NCBI GenBank assembly: GCA_034508935.3
Contig: CM067444.1
Coordinates: 60,391,172 to 60,455,171, forward strand
Length of the DNA: 64,000 nucleotides
Direction of reading: 5' to 3'
Origin: Berghia stephanieae
Taxonomy: Eukaryota > Mollusca > Gastropoda > Nudibranchia > Aeolidiidae
The notes under the pieces were generated by a model. The model saw only the letters and a list, made by a program, of their open reading frames with translations. It did no database searches and was not told the origin of the DNA. A program made the translations under genes and the position numbers. This document shows positions 1 through 10,664 of this stretch, one piece after another (positions within the stretch are counted from its first letter, which is position 1; every line of letters starts with the position of its first letter).

Positions 1-316
1 GTATATATTATTATTACTATTATTATTTCCACCAGATCTAAAAGAACTTGCTACGCATCACTGCTGGATGCGCAAATTGGGGGGGGGGGGGGGGGGAGGG
101 GGGTCAGAATGTGAATCGGGTGCTATACCAACTAAGCTATAGCAACCCCTAAAAAATACATTATTTCAAACATAAATTAATCTCCACATCTATAAGGAGT
201 TAATGACAGAAAAAAATTGCGGCATCCACATCCATTTGTTTTACACAGTACAGTAAAATACCAAAATCACTGGAGCTGTTGAAAGAGAAAACCACAGGTC
301 AAACGTTGAGTCCTAC
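1..316. mobile_element. Left edge: SINE-B fragment with G-run
   Basis: About 30-150 is a decayed SINE-B copy in minus orientation (ccaccagatctaa ... ccaactaagctatag), split by a poly-G run at about 79-105. The rest (150-316) is AT-rich intron of NCAPD3 with nothing recognised. Confidence 0.55.
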
Positions 317-2520
317 CTGAAAAGATTCATCAGAGCGCCTTTTCTTGCCTCTTCTGCCTTTGCTTCTCTGGCTTTGACTGCTTTGGCTGAACTGTGAGGA
401 ACTTCTTCTCCTGTTTTTACGAGCTCCTCCCAAGTCTGTAAACATTTATAATGGACATTTGTTATTAAAATGATTTTGGATTGCATGGTTTTAATAAGAG
501 TAGAAAATTATTTTTTTTTTGTGTGTAGAAAATATGAACACATACAGTCTTTGGAAATAAAATAAGCAGATATGCCAATAGGATTCAATAGTCTGATGTC
601 ACGTCTACCCAGCAACGAGCAGCTTGGTTCTAAACATAGAAAATCGCTATTTTTTATTCTTCATGCTGGCTAGAACTATTTCACATGTCATGTGATCAGA
701 ATGTATAAAAGTCAAAACATGATCAGATTTATAATGTTTTTCTCCTCTGGATACACTTTTATGCTCGTCGGGGAAGTATTTCATAAGGGCATCTGCCATT
801 GTTCCGATAGTTTAGAATCAGTTACTAAGTTACTATGCGTCATTACGAGGGAAGTGACGTCACCACTGTTGAATCCTATTGGGAATGTGTCTCACAGTAA
901 TTTCAAACATCACCCTGATGCTTTCAAAAAAAAAAGAAACAGGATTATCCCAATATGAAATCCAATCGTTTAAGGACAAGAACATCTGTAAATAAAATGT
1001 CAAAAACCATCTAACCCTTGCGGCTATGTGGTCTAGTGGTATGACACTCGCTTTCGAATCGGAAGGTCCTGAGTTCGAGCCTTACTCGACACAAAATTGA
1101 GTCCTTGGAAAAGGCTATTTACTCACATTTTCTCACCGTACTCAGGTGTAAAATGAGTGACCTACCTGGCCATTAAGCAGACTCATATTGTAATATTGCC
1201 TAACTGTCTCGTTCTACATGTTACGTGTTGCTGATGGTCACAGGCCCTTTGTAAAGCCGTTTGAGCATGTTTAGTGGATATTGCACTATATAAAAGCTCA
1301 AATTTTTGTTGGGTTTTTTTTCATATCAAATTCTCAAAAATGAACATTTTAGCTGCAATCACTCAAATCAATGTCTGATTGAGTTAAACGCTATTTGGTG
1401 CTGAATTTAATGTAAAGAACCAGACGATATGAATAATGAATGCAATCTATTCAAAGAAGATGCCATTTCAGTTTGAAAATAAGAAAATGAAAAATATTAT
1501 TATTAACACTTTAAAACCAACCTAATAAAGAATAATAAAGTCATTAGGCCCATGGAGCTGGAATTTATCCCGGTTTCTATAGCATGAAACAGACAACAGC
1601 TAGCAACAGCAATTGCTTGTTGCCCTCTGGAAAGGACACTAATCTATCGCAAAGTACTCTCCACCAGATCTAACAGACCAAGCTACCCTATCACTGTTGG
1701 GTGGACAGGGGGCTTAGAAAAAAATTACCTACTTCACACAGGATCAAACTTTTAGTCCCTCGTCATTTGAAGCAAGCGCTCTACCAACTGAGCTTTTAAG
1801 ACCCCAAATAAAGAATAGGATACTTTACAAATGGATGAAGGGATGTTGAATTGAAATCAACTTACCAGTTTTATTCCATTTACCAAGCAGACGACAAGCC
1901 TGGAGAAAAAGCTCAGGATGGAAGATCTTGAATGCAGCACTTCCTGTAAATCAGAATAATTTTAGATGACTTACTTGATGTTGATTCATCCCTTAATTTA
2001 ATGAGAGATGAATTTCTTACAACTCCTGTAGATTATTTATTTAAATATATATATATATATGAATCGTGTTTGATACAAATATGGTACGAAAAGTGCTCGA
2101 CATGTAGTAATGGAGCGAATACAACCTCCACACCTCAACATTTAGAAACACTCACAAAAAAACATCCACAAAACTCAGCGAACATATTGGGAAATTAAAT
2201 GACAACAAACTAGACCACAACATTTCATGGAAAATTTTATCTAAAGCAACAGGATACACACCAACATCAAAACAATGTAGCTTATGCCTGGAAGAGAAAT
2301 ATATTATAATCAAACACCCTCATGAAGCCACACTCAACACGAAAAGTGAGATGTACGGAACGTGTCCACATCGGCGGAAATTCTTGTTAATTAACTTCAA
2401 ACCGGAACCACTTCAAGAAACAACAACAGTCAACAAAACAACTCAGTCCTGACGATGGCAAATTAAGCCTGAAACATTAATGTAGACTGTCTCAAACATT
2501 GTGGTAAATATTTTTTTAAA

Positions 2521-2617
<97 letters not shown>

Positions 2618-5600
2618 TATATCACTTACTTTGATGATGATTAATCTTTTAATTCAATTAGAGATGAGTTTCTTACAACACACAATTTGTTTTTTTTATT
2701 TCCAACTGCAGACCCGTCAATTGTCACAAAAAGAACAGTAAAGGTAATGTGAGATGACCTCTACTGGCAGCTCAAGTTCTATTGCTAATTCTGCTGTCTA
2801 CAAAAATGGTGTGATATGGTCTCAATTAAGTAAAAAAATCAAACCATGTCCATAAATGGATTTACAAAAATGACATCACCGGAGAAAAAGAACTGTTATC
2901 AGACCTGGTACCCCTTCACATTCCAAAACGAGAATCATAACGTCAGAAAATAGGAATTTCTTATTAATAGATAATAAAGACAGTGTTCTGGCACAGCAGT
3001 CAAAACTATGTATCATATATGTTAGGTAATGCAATGGGGAAGGGGGAAAGGAGTGCAATTAATATTCCTACTTAGCTCTCTCTTGGCAATCATTTTTTTT
3101 TTTTAAATCACCTCTTAACCCCCCCCCACCCTTTTTTTTTTAAATTACTATTTTCATCAGAGTGAAGATAGGAATGATTCCGCTAAAAGCGGAAGGGTTA
3201 GCAAGTGTGTGTTATTGGAATCAGAGTTCATTACCAGCGTCCTTGAAATAATATCTTATACAAATAGTAACATCAAAAACTGAAAAGCCCCATTCCCTTC
3301 AATTTTGCAATAAATTTAGAAGTATAAAACCCACAGGTTTATGCTATACAATATCTCAAAATTACAAGTTTCATACCTGGTAAGGCTACCAGCTTGAGAT
3401 AGACAGAGGCTGCATGAACTCCAGCAATTCTTTCTTGACAAGTAATTGACACCTATAAATATTTAAAAAACACAAAAATACAGATCTCAACACTTGTAAA
3501 TTTCTAATTTTGCTTAGTAGAATTATTACAAATAAAATACTATTTTAATCGAAGAATACTTCAAAAGCACCTGGTGAGATATGAAACAATAAAAGCAGAT
3601 TTGAATAAAATATTTGCCTCATTCAATTAATAGTAACTAGCAAACCCCGCTACATCTTCGATGTAAAACTTATCACTGACATGCATATAAATATCCCTAA
3701 GAAATCAATAAGCCATGGAACAAAAAATAAACAAAAACCTCTGCTGGTTAGTAAACAAAGAAAATTTTAAAATAAAATAAATACAGGAATCTACAGAGCT
3801 TCTTTGTTTACAATATTCAGTGTTGTTTCAGTTTGTGGGAGCGAGCTTGGGGGAAGAGCCACTAATCCCGTCTTTTGATTGGTCAAACATCTACTGATTA
3901 GCATTCTATAGGTTTTTCCACCCGATCCCCCCCCCCCCCCCTCCTTTTCCTGCAGTCGACACAAATTAACACACACACACACACACACTTGCTCTTTCTT
4001 TTATTAATATAGAGAATAGCTATTTCTTTCTCAAAGACAAGCAATAAAATCTACTTTTCCTATTTATCTGGAAGGATCACCTGATGCTGTCGTTCAATCA
4101 TGACAATTTACAATGAAAAATTCAACTTGTAAAATTACCTTTCCTGCATTGTGGGATAGATAGGCCAGTAGAGTTACCAAGACTTTGTGTGAAATATCAT
4201 TCTCCACCAAAATATTCCAAAAACCTGTAAATAAGGAACAAAAGTGATATTAAGCTGCTAGAAACTGTGGACTTGTGCAAACATTAAAAGTACAAACAAA
4301 CAAAAACATTATTACTACTTATGTATAGGTATATTAAAAACTCAGGTATCAGGAGGCAAGAAAAACAAACTCTCTTTCTTTGTCCCTTGAGATGAGAGTG
4401 TCAGAATTTTTCTGATATCTGTTAGACTTTGATAGTTATGAAATCCTTGCGAGGTCTTAGAATTAGAAACAAAGGACATTTCGCTAGACAATTGTTTTTC
4501 ATACATTTCTAATTGGACTGAAGTTTTTATTTCGTTAGGGTTTGATTTTTCCCCAGCTTTCTCCTAAAAGCCTTCATTTGTTCACATTTAAGTGTGTGCA
4601 ACGACTTGTCAGAGATACGGAATGCATAGGATAGTGAATTCTCACCCCTTGGCTGTAACGATAACAGAGTCCTTTTGAATTTTTTTTTTTTTTCTTGAGT
4701 GATAATTTTAGTAAGCAATATTTGGTTTTGTCAAAATACTAGTCACTTATAAGTAATCATTAATTGTGATTTCAAAGCATGAGATAATCTGATTAAGTCA
4801 CCAACATTTTGATTTTCCAGCATTTTTCAGTGGAAAAAAAAATATGTTATTGAGTTTGTATTTTTTTTTATTTTGTCTTGTCATTTATGTATGTTCCTAA
4901 AAAAAGTGACTCACTCTAGACCTAGAGTCAGATGTTACTTACCTTCTTCATTTTCATTTTCTAAATCTAAACAGGTCGATATCAACTGTCCTAAAGCCTC
5001 AAGTTCGTTAGCCAAGTATTTGGTTTCAGACAAAAATTGAGCTGACTGGATTGGCAATGATCCCAGGTCAACAAAATCTTCACTCCAACATTTCTGTACC
5101 CATTCTGAAAGATAAAATGTATATTTATTATTTCCCTTATCATTATTAGTAAGTAGTACCTATATTTTTTCAGAGTTCAGAGTTACTGCTATGCTAGTGC
5201 TAGCAGTGGAACCATCGTTCCTTCCAATTTCAAGGTCTAACTACTACTACTATACCACTCTTAGATTTTAGTTCAGAGTTTGCATATTTGTAAAATGGCT
5301 TTGGGCTTGGGTATACTGTTATACTTTGATTTAAAGGCTAATTGTTTTTCAAAGGCTCTTTCAGCTTTTCTTACTTCCCATTCCGCTTGGTTCCTGAGCT
5401 TCCTCTTAACTTAATGTTTACTATTATTTGGCATGGACAACAGTCAATGTGGCAACTGGTCTCCAGTAAACGAAGTAAGACCTCGCCCTGCACTTAACGA
5501 CGACCGATAATGACTATTACTATTAACTACTGAAGTCTAAAGTAAAAGTAAAAGCATCAAGAAGGGTCACACTTGAAACTTTAAAAAACTGCCTTGTCAG

Positions 5601-5912
5601 TTTTTAAAGTAAAGTCAAAGTAGAAGTAGAAGTAGAGTTTGGTTTAGAAATGAAAAAGAATAGAGGTAATGCGAATCTTGATGTCTATTACTGTTACACA
5701 GTGTGCATAAGAAAAATATTTATAATAGATTTATGACAATATCGAACGGCTCTTTTAAATTGCAAGTTTGTCATCCGTAGACGTCCAGTCATTGACTCAT
5801 TGAATTGAAAATGAATTGAATTGTCTTGTCAGTTGATCGTGTTCCAACCTTCTGGAAAAGAATGAAGCTGGAAATCTTCAAAAAGTGCTATTATCCTTGT
5901 TGGGTCTGTCAT
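317..5912 (-). CDS. NCAPD3: Condensin-2 complex subunit D3, N-terminal part (6 exons, runs off left edge)
   Basis: Six exons chain in phase on the minus strand: 5849-5912, 4943-5104, 4139-4224, 3377-3452, 1866-1943 and 317-435, together 585 nt or 195 codons. All have AG acceptors and GT donors. The product starts MTDPTRIIALFEDF. It contains EEWVQKCW, then FWNILVENDISHK, then ERIAGVHAASVYLKLVALPG, then FKIFHPELF, and then a basic stretch (RKNRRRSSSQ, GRRGKKRRSDES). This order matches the N-terminus of vertebrate CAP-D3 as I recall it (IWTFFIENNVSH, YGLHAAGLYFLLLEVPGS, NQVFHPVMF, then a Lys/Arg-rich linker). CAP-D3 is the HEAT-repeat non-SMC subunit of nuclear condensin II, which compacts mitotic chromosomes. 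The full protein is about 1,500 residues, so most of the gene lies left of the window. The first donor (G|gttgga) is weak, and the first exon is the least certain. Confidence 0.86.
580..905 (+). repeat. Dispersed repeat H, copy 1
   Basis: About 320 bp shared with 7,955-8,247. Common blocks include gtctgatgtcacg, cccagcaacgagcagctt, gtgatcagaatgtataaaag, cttttatgctcgtcgg and agttactatgcgtcattacg. No coding capacity or terminal repeats were recognised. It lies in an NCAPD3 intron. Confidence 0.75.
1020..1301 (+). mobile_element. SINE-A copy (tRNA-Arg-derived), near full length
   Basis: The head resembles tRNA-Arg(TCG): GGTCTAGTGGTATGACAC (A box), loop CTTTCGAATC, and GAGTTCGAGCC (B box). The body has CCTTGGAAAAGGC and CTCACCGTACTCAGGTG. 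The tail ends GGATATTGCACTATATAAAAGCTC. The tail type, with a GCGC stem and TATATAAA end, is shared by many animal SINEs that borrow L2-like LINE machinery. Confidence 0.9.
1543..1805 (-). mobile_element. SINE-B copy, near full length
   Basis: Read on the minus strand it begins with a tRNA-like head AGCTCAGTTGGTAGAGCGC, followed by a variable pyrimidine/purine block, GTGGAGAGTACTTTGCG, GCAATTGCTGTTGC and the 3' end GAAACCGGGATAAATTCC. Other copies lie at 34,423-34,667, 44,262-44,445 and 63,845-63,905. Confidence 0.85.
2138..2452 (+). mobile_element. Penelope-like element, 3' coding fragment (GIY-YIG endonuclease end)
   Basis: A 104-codon open frame without its own start reads TFRNTHKKTSTKLSEHIGKL, DNKLDHNISWKILSKATGY, SKQCSLCLEEKYIIIKHP and SEMYGTCPHRRKFLL. 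The order of L-S-x-x-I-x-x-L, W-x-I, C-x-L-C-x-x-E-K and C-x-H-R-x-K-F-L matches the GIY-YIG nuclease C-terminus of Penelope-like retroelements as I know it. Followed by gacgatggcaaattaagcctgaaac, a sequence type common after such frames. The 5' part is absent. Confidence 0.7.
2521..2624. repeat. (AT)n microsatellite, about 100 bp
   Basis: Almost pure AT dinucleotide in an NCAPD3 intron, directly after the Penelope-like fragment; probably its 3' junction repeat. Confidence 0.97.
2900..3206. mobile_element. Foldback MITE with central C-run, copy 1
   Basis: Terminal inverted repeats read cagacctgg..ccccttcacattcc on the left and ggaatgattccgctaaaagc then ggaagggttagcaagt on the right. A poly-C/poly-T block lies near the centre (3,110-3,140). 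A second copy is at 55,113-55,342. Confidence 0.65.
3453..4138. other. NCAPD3 intron, no element recognised
   Basis: AT-rich sequence with a short C-run (3,927-3,941) and a (CA)n tract (3,969-3,989). Nothing else recognised. The next intron (4,225-4,942) and intron 1 (5,105-5,848) likewise hold only AT-rich unique sequence and short A/T runs. Confidence 0.6.
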
Positions 5913-5936
5913 TGCTTATCATTTATTGCCACACAT
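5878..5936 (-). promoter_or_regulatory. NCAPD3 leader with two upstream ATGs
   Basis: Just upstream of the chosen NCAPD3 start (ATG at 5912-5910) lie two other ATGs. One at 5936 opens a five-codon frame ending at 5919. The other at 5922 opens a 15-codon frame (with stop) that overlaps the start in another frame and ends at 5878. The downstream ATG was chosen because only its frame reaches a donor that joins the next exon as PEEWVQKCW. Either transcription starts between these ATGs or they dampen translation. No TATA box was recognised. Confidence 0.4.
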
Positions 5937-6352
5937 TGGCTTCGAAGCACACAGATAACCAAAAAAATGACGAAAACACAGCAAAACGATGACGACCAGC
6001 AGGGTGTGTGTTATTGTTTACAATTGGCGCCAGGAGCCAGGGGAAATAATTTTCATCCTCGGGATTGAAGGGGGAGTAACTCAGAACCCGTTCCATAGAT
6101 TTATATATTACAAGATATCTCTAATCCGTTCCAAGACCCGCGACTACAGTATACGTGACGGATATCATGACGTGACGTGACGAAGACTATGGTGTGACTC
6201 ACCTTTTCAAAGCGGTATTATGACGGGATGAAGTAAGTGATGGAAAAGAAATTATTGCCACAAATATGATACTTGGTGTTAATTTCTATCCATTATAGCC
6301 AAAAATAAATACAATTTCTTACAATTAAAAAAGTCCGTATTTCTTTTCATTC

Positions 6353-6353
<1 letters not shown>

Positions 6354-6423
<70 letters not shown>
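6354..6423. repeat. (AAT)n microsatellite
   Basis: About 23 uninterrupted AAT units at the 5' edge of a LINE fragment. Confidence 0.97.
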
Positions 6424-6425
<2 letters not shown>

Positions 6426-6439
6426 GCAGATGGCTTAAT

Positions 6440-6795
6440 GGAATCCAAAAATAAGGGTACGTAGACCTCCAAGGCATTCGATGCTGTGCTCCCCACCAGA
6501 AGCTATTGCCCAAGATAAGCCATCCTGATATACATGTAAAAAACAATTCCTCATCAAACGGAAAAGGAGGGCAATGATCGAGAACAGAACATCTGATGAA
6601 GTGTCCGTTGACTTGGGAGTACCCCAAGGAACTGTTCTTGGACATATATTATTCCCTTGCCACATCAATCAATGACTTGCCAGGCTGCGGGAAATATAAA
6701 ATTAGACTATTTACTGATGATTGTCTCATTTATAGAAAATCAAATCATTCCAATATCATATTATAGGTACAGCTAAATGACCAAAATTCGTTCTA
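6440..6795 (+). mobile_element. Non-LTR retrotransposon (LINE) reverse-transcriptase fragment
   Basis: Pieces in more than one frame read SKAFDAVPHQKLLPKISHP, DEVSVDLGVPQGTVLG, ATSINDLPGCGKYKIRLFTDD and CLIYRKSNHSNII. The order KAFD..VPH, GVPQGTVLGP and F-x-DD is the palm region of LINE reverse transcriptases. Frameshifts and truncation at both ends make it a dead fragment. A shorter relative of the same LINE is at 9,145-9,300. Confidence 0.85.
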
Positions 6796-7081
6796 CGTAT
6801 ATTCAGGTTTCTGATCAACCGTGTCATCGATCACATGATTCGTTGTGACAAAAGTTTGTATTACTTTTCATTCTATCTAATTCACTTTTTAGATTTAATG
6901 GATGCCGCCATGATACCGTTTTTAGACGGTGGTCTATATAAGTGACATTTTGGGAGCAGGTAAAAGGAAAAGTGAATGATGAAAGCAAAGCTAAAACTAA
7001 AAAAGTAATCCCCCAAAAATCAGCTTTCCTTGACCAGAGAACGAACTTCAGACCATTGTGAGTGATTGTGAATAAAAATAG

Positions 7082-7338
7082 TTGCTCCTTTATGTAGTTC
7101 CTCAATTACAGGAGGAGGGAGCAATCCCAAAAACAGCGCTCAGATGGACACAGCAGGCTAATCGCAATTGGGGAAGACCACTGGAAACTTGGAGAAGATC
7201 GTTGGAAAGAGAAATGACATCCTTCGGTTGGACCTGGGGTGGGGTTCGGAGGCTGGCAGAAGACAGAAATCACTGGCGCTCCCTCCTGTCGATCTTATGT
7301 GTTTATGAAACACCAAAGAGGAGTAAGTAAGTAAGTTT
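7082..7338 (+). mobile_element. LINE 3' end (C-terminal coding end plus GTAA repeats)
   Basis: An open frame reads IPKTALRWTQQANRNWGRPL, ETWRRSLEREMTSFGWTWGG, VRRLAEDRNHWRSLL and ends at TAA. RGRPxxTWRR..E, GxTW..RLAxDRxxWRxLV is the hallmark C-terminus of RTE/Proto-type LINE proteins. The stop is followed by (GTAA)n, which fits a LINE 3' microsatellite tail. It is 5'-truncated, so the insertion is dead on arrival. Confidence 0.85.
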
Positions 7339-7559
7339 ACTCTTACGCGTATAGGTTTGCTCTATTCACTTTTTTGTTTTTTGTTTGTTTGTTTGTCTGT
7401 TTGTTGTTTTTTTTGGTGTTTTTTTGTTTGTTTTTGTTTGTTTTGTTTTTTTTGTTTGTTTTTTTTGTTTTTTGTTGTTTTTTTATGGTGATAGAGCTCT
7501 ACTAAAACCGGTGATTTCTCTGTTAAAAATATTAAAACAGCACTATTTAATTTTGGGGA

Positions 7560-7793
7560 TCCGATAGCTCAGTTGGTAGAGCACTCGCTTTATACGCGAG
7601 ATCGATCTTCGAAATTCCCTGGTGAAGTCGAGATTTTTTTTCTTCTGAACCTCATGTGATTGGGTACCAGGGAGAAAAGTAGTTTGCGTCATGTCTCGTT
7701 CAATATGTTGCGTGTTGCTGTTGGTCAGGGACCATGTGTAAAGCGCTTTGAGCACGTTTATTGGATATTGCTCTATATAAATGCTCTAATTTG
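7560..7793 (+). mobile_element. Chimeric SINE: SINE-B-type head on SINE-A tail
   Basis: The head CGATAGCTCAGTTGGTAGAG with a CTCGC..GCGAG anticodon stem and GGTGAAGTCGAGATTTTTTT is SINE-B-like. From GTCATGTCTCGTTC through AAAGCGCTTTGAGCACG to CTATATAAATGCTC it is SINE-A tail. The middle of both families is missing. The 3' end runs into T/G-rich simple sequence, and the region 7,370-7,490 just before the head is also T/G-rich. Confidence 0.7.
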
Positions 7794-7954
7794 TTTGTTT
7801 GTTTTGTTTGTTTTTTGTTGTTTTTTTTTATACCAAGATGACAGTCATTTAAATCGATCGATATTTAAAGGACGAGTTTTCTGGACATATTTTTAAATAT
7901 GTGTCTTTTCGGACAACGGCAGTTCATTGTCATTACAAGCGTGCTTATCTGGGC

Positions 7955-8345
7955 TAATTGGATTAAACAGTCTGATGTCACGACCGCCCAGCAACGAGCA
8001 GCTTCTAAACAAAGAAAATTGCTGGCTAAAACTTTTTCATTTATCATGTGATCAGAATGTATAAAAGTCAAAACATGTTCAGATTTATAAAATGTGTTTC
8101 TCCTCTGGACAAAACTTTTATGCTCGTCGGAGAAGTATTTCATAAGGGCGTCCGCCATTGTTCCGATAGTTTAGAACCAGTTACTAAGTTACTATGCGTC
8201 ATTACGAGGGAATTGATGTCACGAATGTTGAAGCATATTGAATCTCTATGCGAACTCTGCTGGTATTGGTAGGCTATAATATAGACATCATTCTTTGTGT
8301 GGACGTCAGGTCGGATTGCGGGTTCTTGCACTGCTCTTGAGTTTT
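7955..8345 (+). repeat. Dispersed repeat H, copy 2, with partly tandem flank
   Basis: 7,955-8,247 matches 580-905. The adjoining block 8,253-8,340 (tggtattggtag, gacatcattctttgtgtgga) recurs at 8,780-8,862, and 7,870-7,950 resembles 8,338-8,425. This shows a local duplication later interrupted by a SINE. Confidence 0.7.
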
Positions 8346-8433
8346 CTGGCAATATTTTTTAATACGCGGCTTTCCAGACTACGGCAGTTCATTGGTTAAT
8401 TCTCAATACTAGTGTGCTTATCGGAGTTAGTTT

Positions 8434-8726
8434 GTGTGGCTATGTGGTCTAGTGGTATAACACTCGCTTTCGGATCGGAAGGTCCTGGGTTTGAGCCTCG
8501 CTCGGCGCATAGTTGAGTCCTTGGAAAAGGCTCTTTACTCACATTCTCTCACCGTACTCAGGTGTAAAATGAGTACCTGGCCGTTAACAGCGTTGTCTCT
8601 GTCGGGGGAAAAATGTAATATCGCCTGACAGGCGTCATGTCTCGTTCTACATGTTACATGTTGCTGTTTACCCCTTGTAAAGCGCTTTGAGCACATTAAG
8701 TGGATATAGCCCTATATAAAAGCTCA
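8434..8726 (+). mobile_element. SINE-A copy, full length
   Basis: Complete head (GTGGTCTAGTGGTATAACAC, CTTTCGGATC, GGGTTTGAGCC), body (CTCACCGTACTCAGGTG, GCGTTGTCTCTGTCGGG) and tail (AAAGCGCTTTGAGCACATTA, CTATATAAAAGCTC) followed by T/A-rich sequence. Flanked by short TTAGTTT matches that could be a target-site duplication. It splits the duplicated repeat block described at 7,955. Confidence 0.9.
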
Positions 8727-9090
8727 GGGTTTTTTTTAAAAAATTTTGGGAGGGTTTTTTTTTTTTTTTTAGTTTAATCGCTCTGTTGGTATTGGTAGAT
8801 TATAAAGACATCATTCTTTGTGTGGACGTCAGATTATGTGTTTCGGCACTGCTCTTTCTGGTAGATTTTAATATAAACGAGATAAGGGTCGTTGTTAAAG
8901 TAACCGACCTGTATGAGGGTATGTAGCATCGGAATCTTCTGTCAAAATATAAACAATGATATCTAATGAATGTTATTACGTATCTATATATTTTATAGGA
9001 CATATTTATATGAACAACAGCTGGTTCGGTAGCGGTTATACTGATATGTCTTACACACGAGTCACAATTGGCTCCGTGTACCTATTTGCA

Positions 9091-9138
9091 GGTCTGATAA
9101 CCGAACGCAATTATGGGCTTGGTTTAACATTGTTGTAA
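9091..9138 (+). mobile_element. Half copy of the CAGGTCTGATAACC MITE
   Basis: caggtctgataaccg, attatgggcttgg and aacattgttgtaat match one arm of the MITE found four times in the PEPM gene. Confidence 0.7.
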
Positions 9139-9144
9139 TTAACG

Positions 9145-9300
9145 AAAATGCCACATCAATCAATGACTTGTCAGGCAGGAAATAAAAAGTGAGACTATTT
9201 ACTTATAATTGTATCATTTATAGAATATCAAATCATTCCAATATCATATTTTCGGTACAACTAAACTCTCTAGAACGTGGGCACAAAATGGGAGCGATAT
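9145..9300 (+). mobile_element. LINE reverse-transcriptase fragment, second copy
   Basis: Reads ATSINDLSG, then VRLFTYNCIIYRISNHSNII and VQLN, a decayed relative of 6,650-6,790. The catalytic F-T-D-D has become F-T-Y-N, so it is inactive. Confidence 0.8.
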
Positions 9301-9983
9301 GTCATCAATCACATGACTCGTTGGTATCCAACGATTGGATCTTTTTTTTTTTTTAAATGAATATAAACATACTACTTTGTTTATGAAAATTATAAACACA
9401 CCAAAGGGTCAAGCTGAATAAAATGACACATTGGATAAATCGAAAACTGTGGATTTGTTATTTTGTATGTCCTTCTAAGCACATTATGCAATGTGACCAA
9501 TGACTCGAAAATAAGGAAAAATAATATAGATCGTCCCCATTGAGGCCTGTGTTTTAACGCCAACTGTTAACTGAGTAAATCTCGCTCGTCAAGAAATCAA
9601 GATTCATTTTACAAGTTAAATTTTGCCGGGCGCCTCTGCTTCAGGTAGGCTACATTTGTCTGGTCAGTTCAATGTTAATATCAGTTATTCTTCATGACTA
9701 ATTGACATGTACCTCAAAGTCCTACCTAGGCACAAGTAAAGGGTACCGCTATAAAGGATCCACCAAAAAAATGTTTACAAAGTGCAAAATATGCAAAACT
9801 CATAACTATAATAGTAGTTACATAGCACGAAGAAAGGTATGGTATTTGAGCGCCTCCCTCCGATCAGGGAAAACATTTTTTTAAAAATAAAATAAAATAA
9901 AAATCAACGGGAATGGACTAAGTCAATTTAAAACTTGTGGGAAGGAATAAAAAGAAAAAAAAAAAAAAAGGAAGAAAAAGAAT
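9301..9983. other. Intergenic, no element recognised
   Basis: AT-rich sequence up to the tRNA-Val gene, with A-runs at 9,950-9,969. Nothing coding or repetitive recognised. Confidence 0.5.
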
Positions 9984-10056
9984 TGTTTCCGCTGGGGCTC
10001 GAACCCAGGACCTTCTGCGTGTTAGGCAGATGTGATAACCACTACACTACGGAAAC
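9984..10056 (-). tRNA. tRNA-Val(AAC)
   Basis: Read on the minus strand, these 73 nt fold into a complete cloverleaf. The acceptor stem GTTTCCG pairs perfectly with CGGAAAC, followed by A73. The anticodon stem TCTGC/GCAGA carries the loop CTAACAC with anticodon AAC. The T stem CTGGG/CCCAG carries the loop TTCGAGC. The A box (TGTAGTGGTTAT) and B box (GGTTCGAGCCC) are intact. There is no intron. A TTTTT Pol III terminator follows the 3' end on the minus strand (plus-strand aaaaag near 9,976-9,981). Unlike the SINE heads in this window it has no SINE body attached, so it looks like a working gene. Confidence 0.93.
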
Positions 10057-10539
10057 ACATATATGTTGTGCAAAAATATTAATTATAATTTGTAAAAAAA
10101 AAAAAGTATCCCATTTTTATCATCATGTCTTTGATGCACAGAGAATGTTGTGCAAAAGTCAATACATTCTGATGTTTTTATCGACTCGAGCCAGGACTGT
10201 GGTTGTAAATTGGAATAATACGGAAGGAAATCCGAGAAGAATTTCAAGAAAAAAAAAAAAAAGAACTCAAACCGAGGCCGAATTTACCAGATAGGGTGCT
10301 TTCAGCTGAAGCAATCTCCGCCAACTTTTATGCCAATGATAATGTTAATATCGAAATGATTGCTCGAAAAAATAATTAACTGAGTAATATTAAACTATTT
10401 ATTATATAGAATGTATTATTTTGTACACATTTTGCTATTCTTTTACTGATCTGAAACAGTAAAATCTATTTTGAATCATTTAATACAAATTATTTCTGTA
10501 CCCTGGCAAACTGAAAATCGCCATGTTTGATTAATTAAT

Positions 10540-10664
10540 TTTCCTTTCTTCCGGCGTCGGCTCGTGTGTACAAGGAAAGACAAAGACTGTTCAACTATTT
10601 GATGATAGAAGTTTATTCCTGAATTAACTCTCACCTTTAAAAGCTGCCACAATGGCGGATGCAC
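10540..10664 (+). promoter_or_regulatory. Candidate 5' leader and 13-nt first coding exon of the FET gene
   Basis: The first coding exon must end in phase 1 to join the AA|TAT GGA acceptor at 21822. At 10652 the sequence CCACAATGG starts ATG GCG GAT GCA C, followed by the donor gtaggt. Joined to exon 2 it reads MADAQYGSYNQ, which is plausible for a FET N-terminus and makes the total CDS divisible by three. The leader upstream has a locally GC-rich ETS-like CTTCCGG element near 10,549 and no TATA box. The cost is an intron of about 11 kb. No other ATG-plus-phase-1 donor nearer to exon 2 was seen. This is inference; a cDNA is needed. Confidence 0.5.

Noticed and set aside
1020-1090. tRNA-Arg-like sequence as a tRNA gene (also 8,434, 20,432, 54,471, 55,686, 55,902)
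   Set aside because: Acceptor stems do not pair and each is followed by the same SINE body; these are SINE heads. Only 9,984-10,056 folds as a full tRNA.
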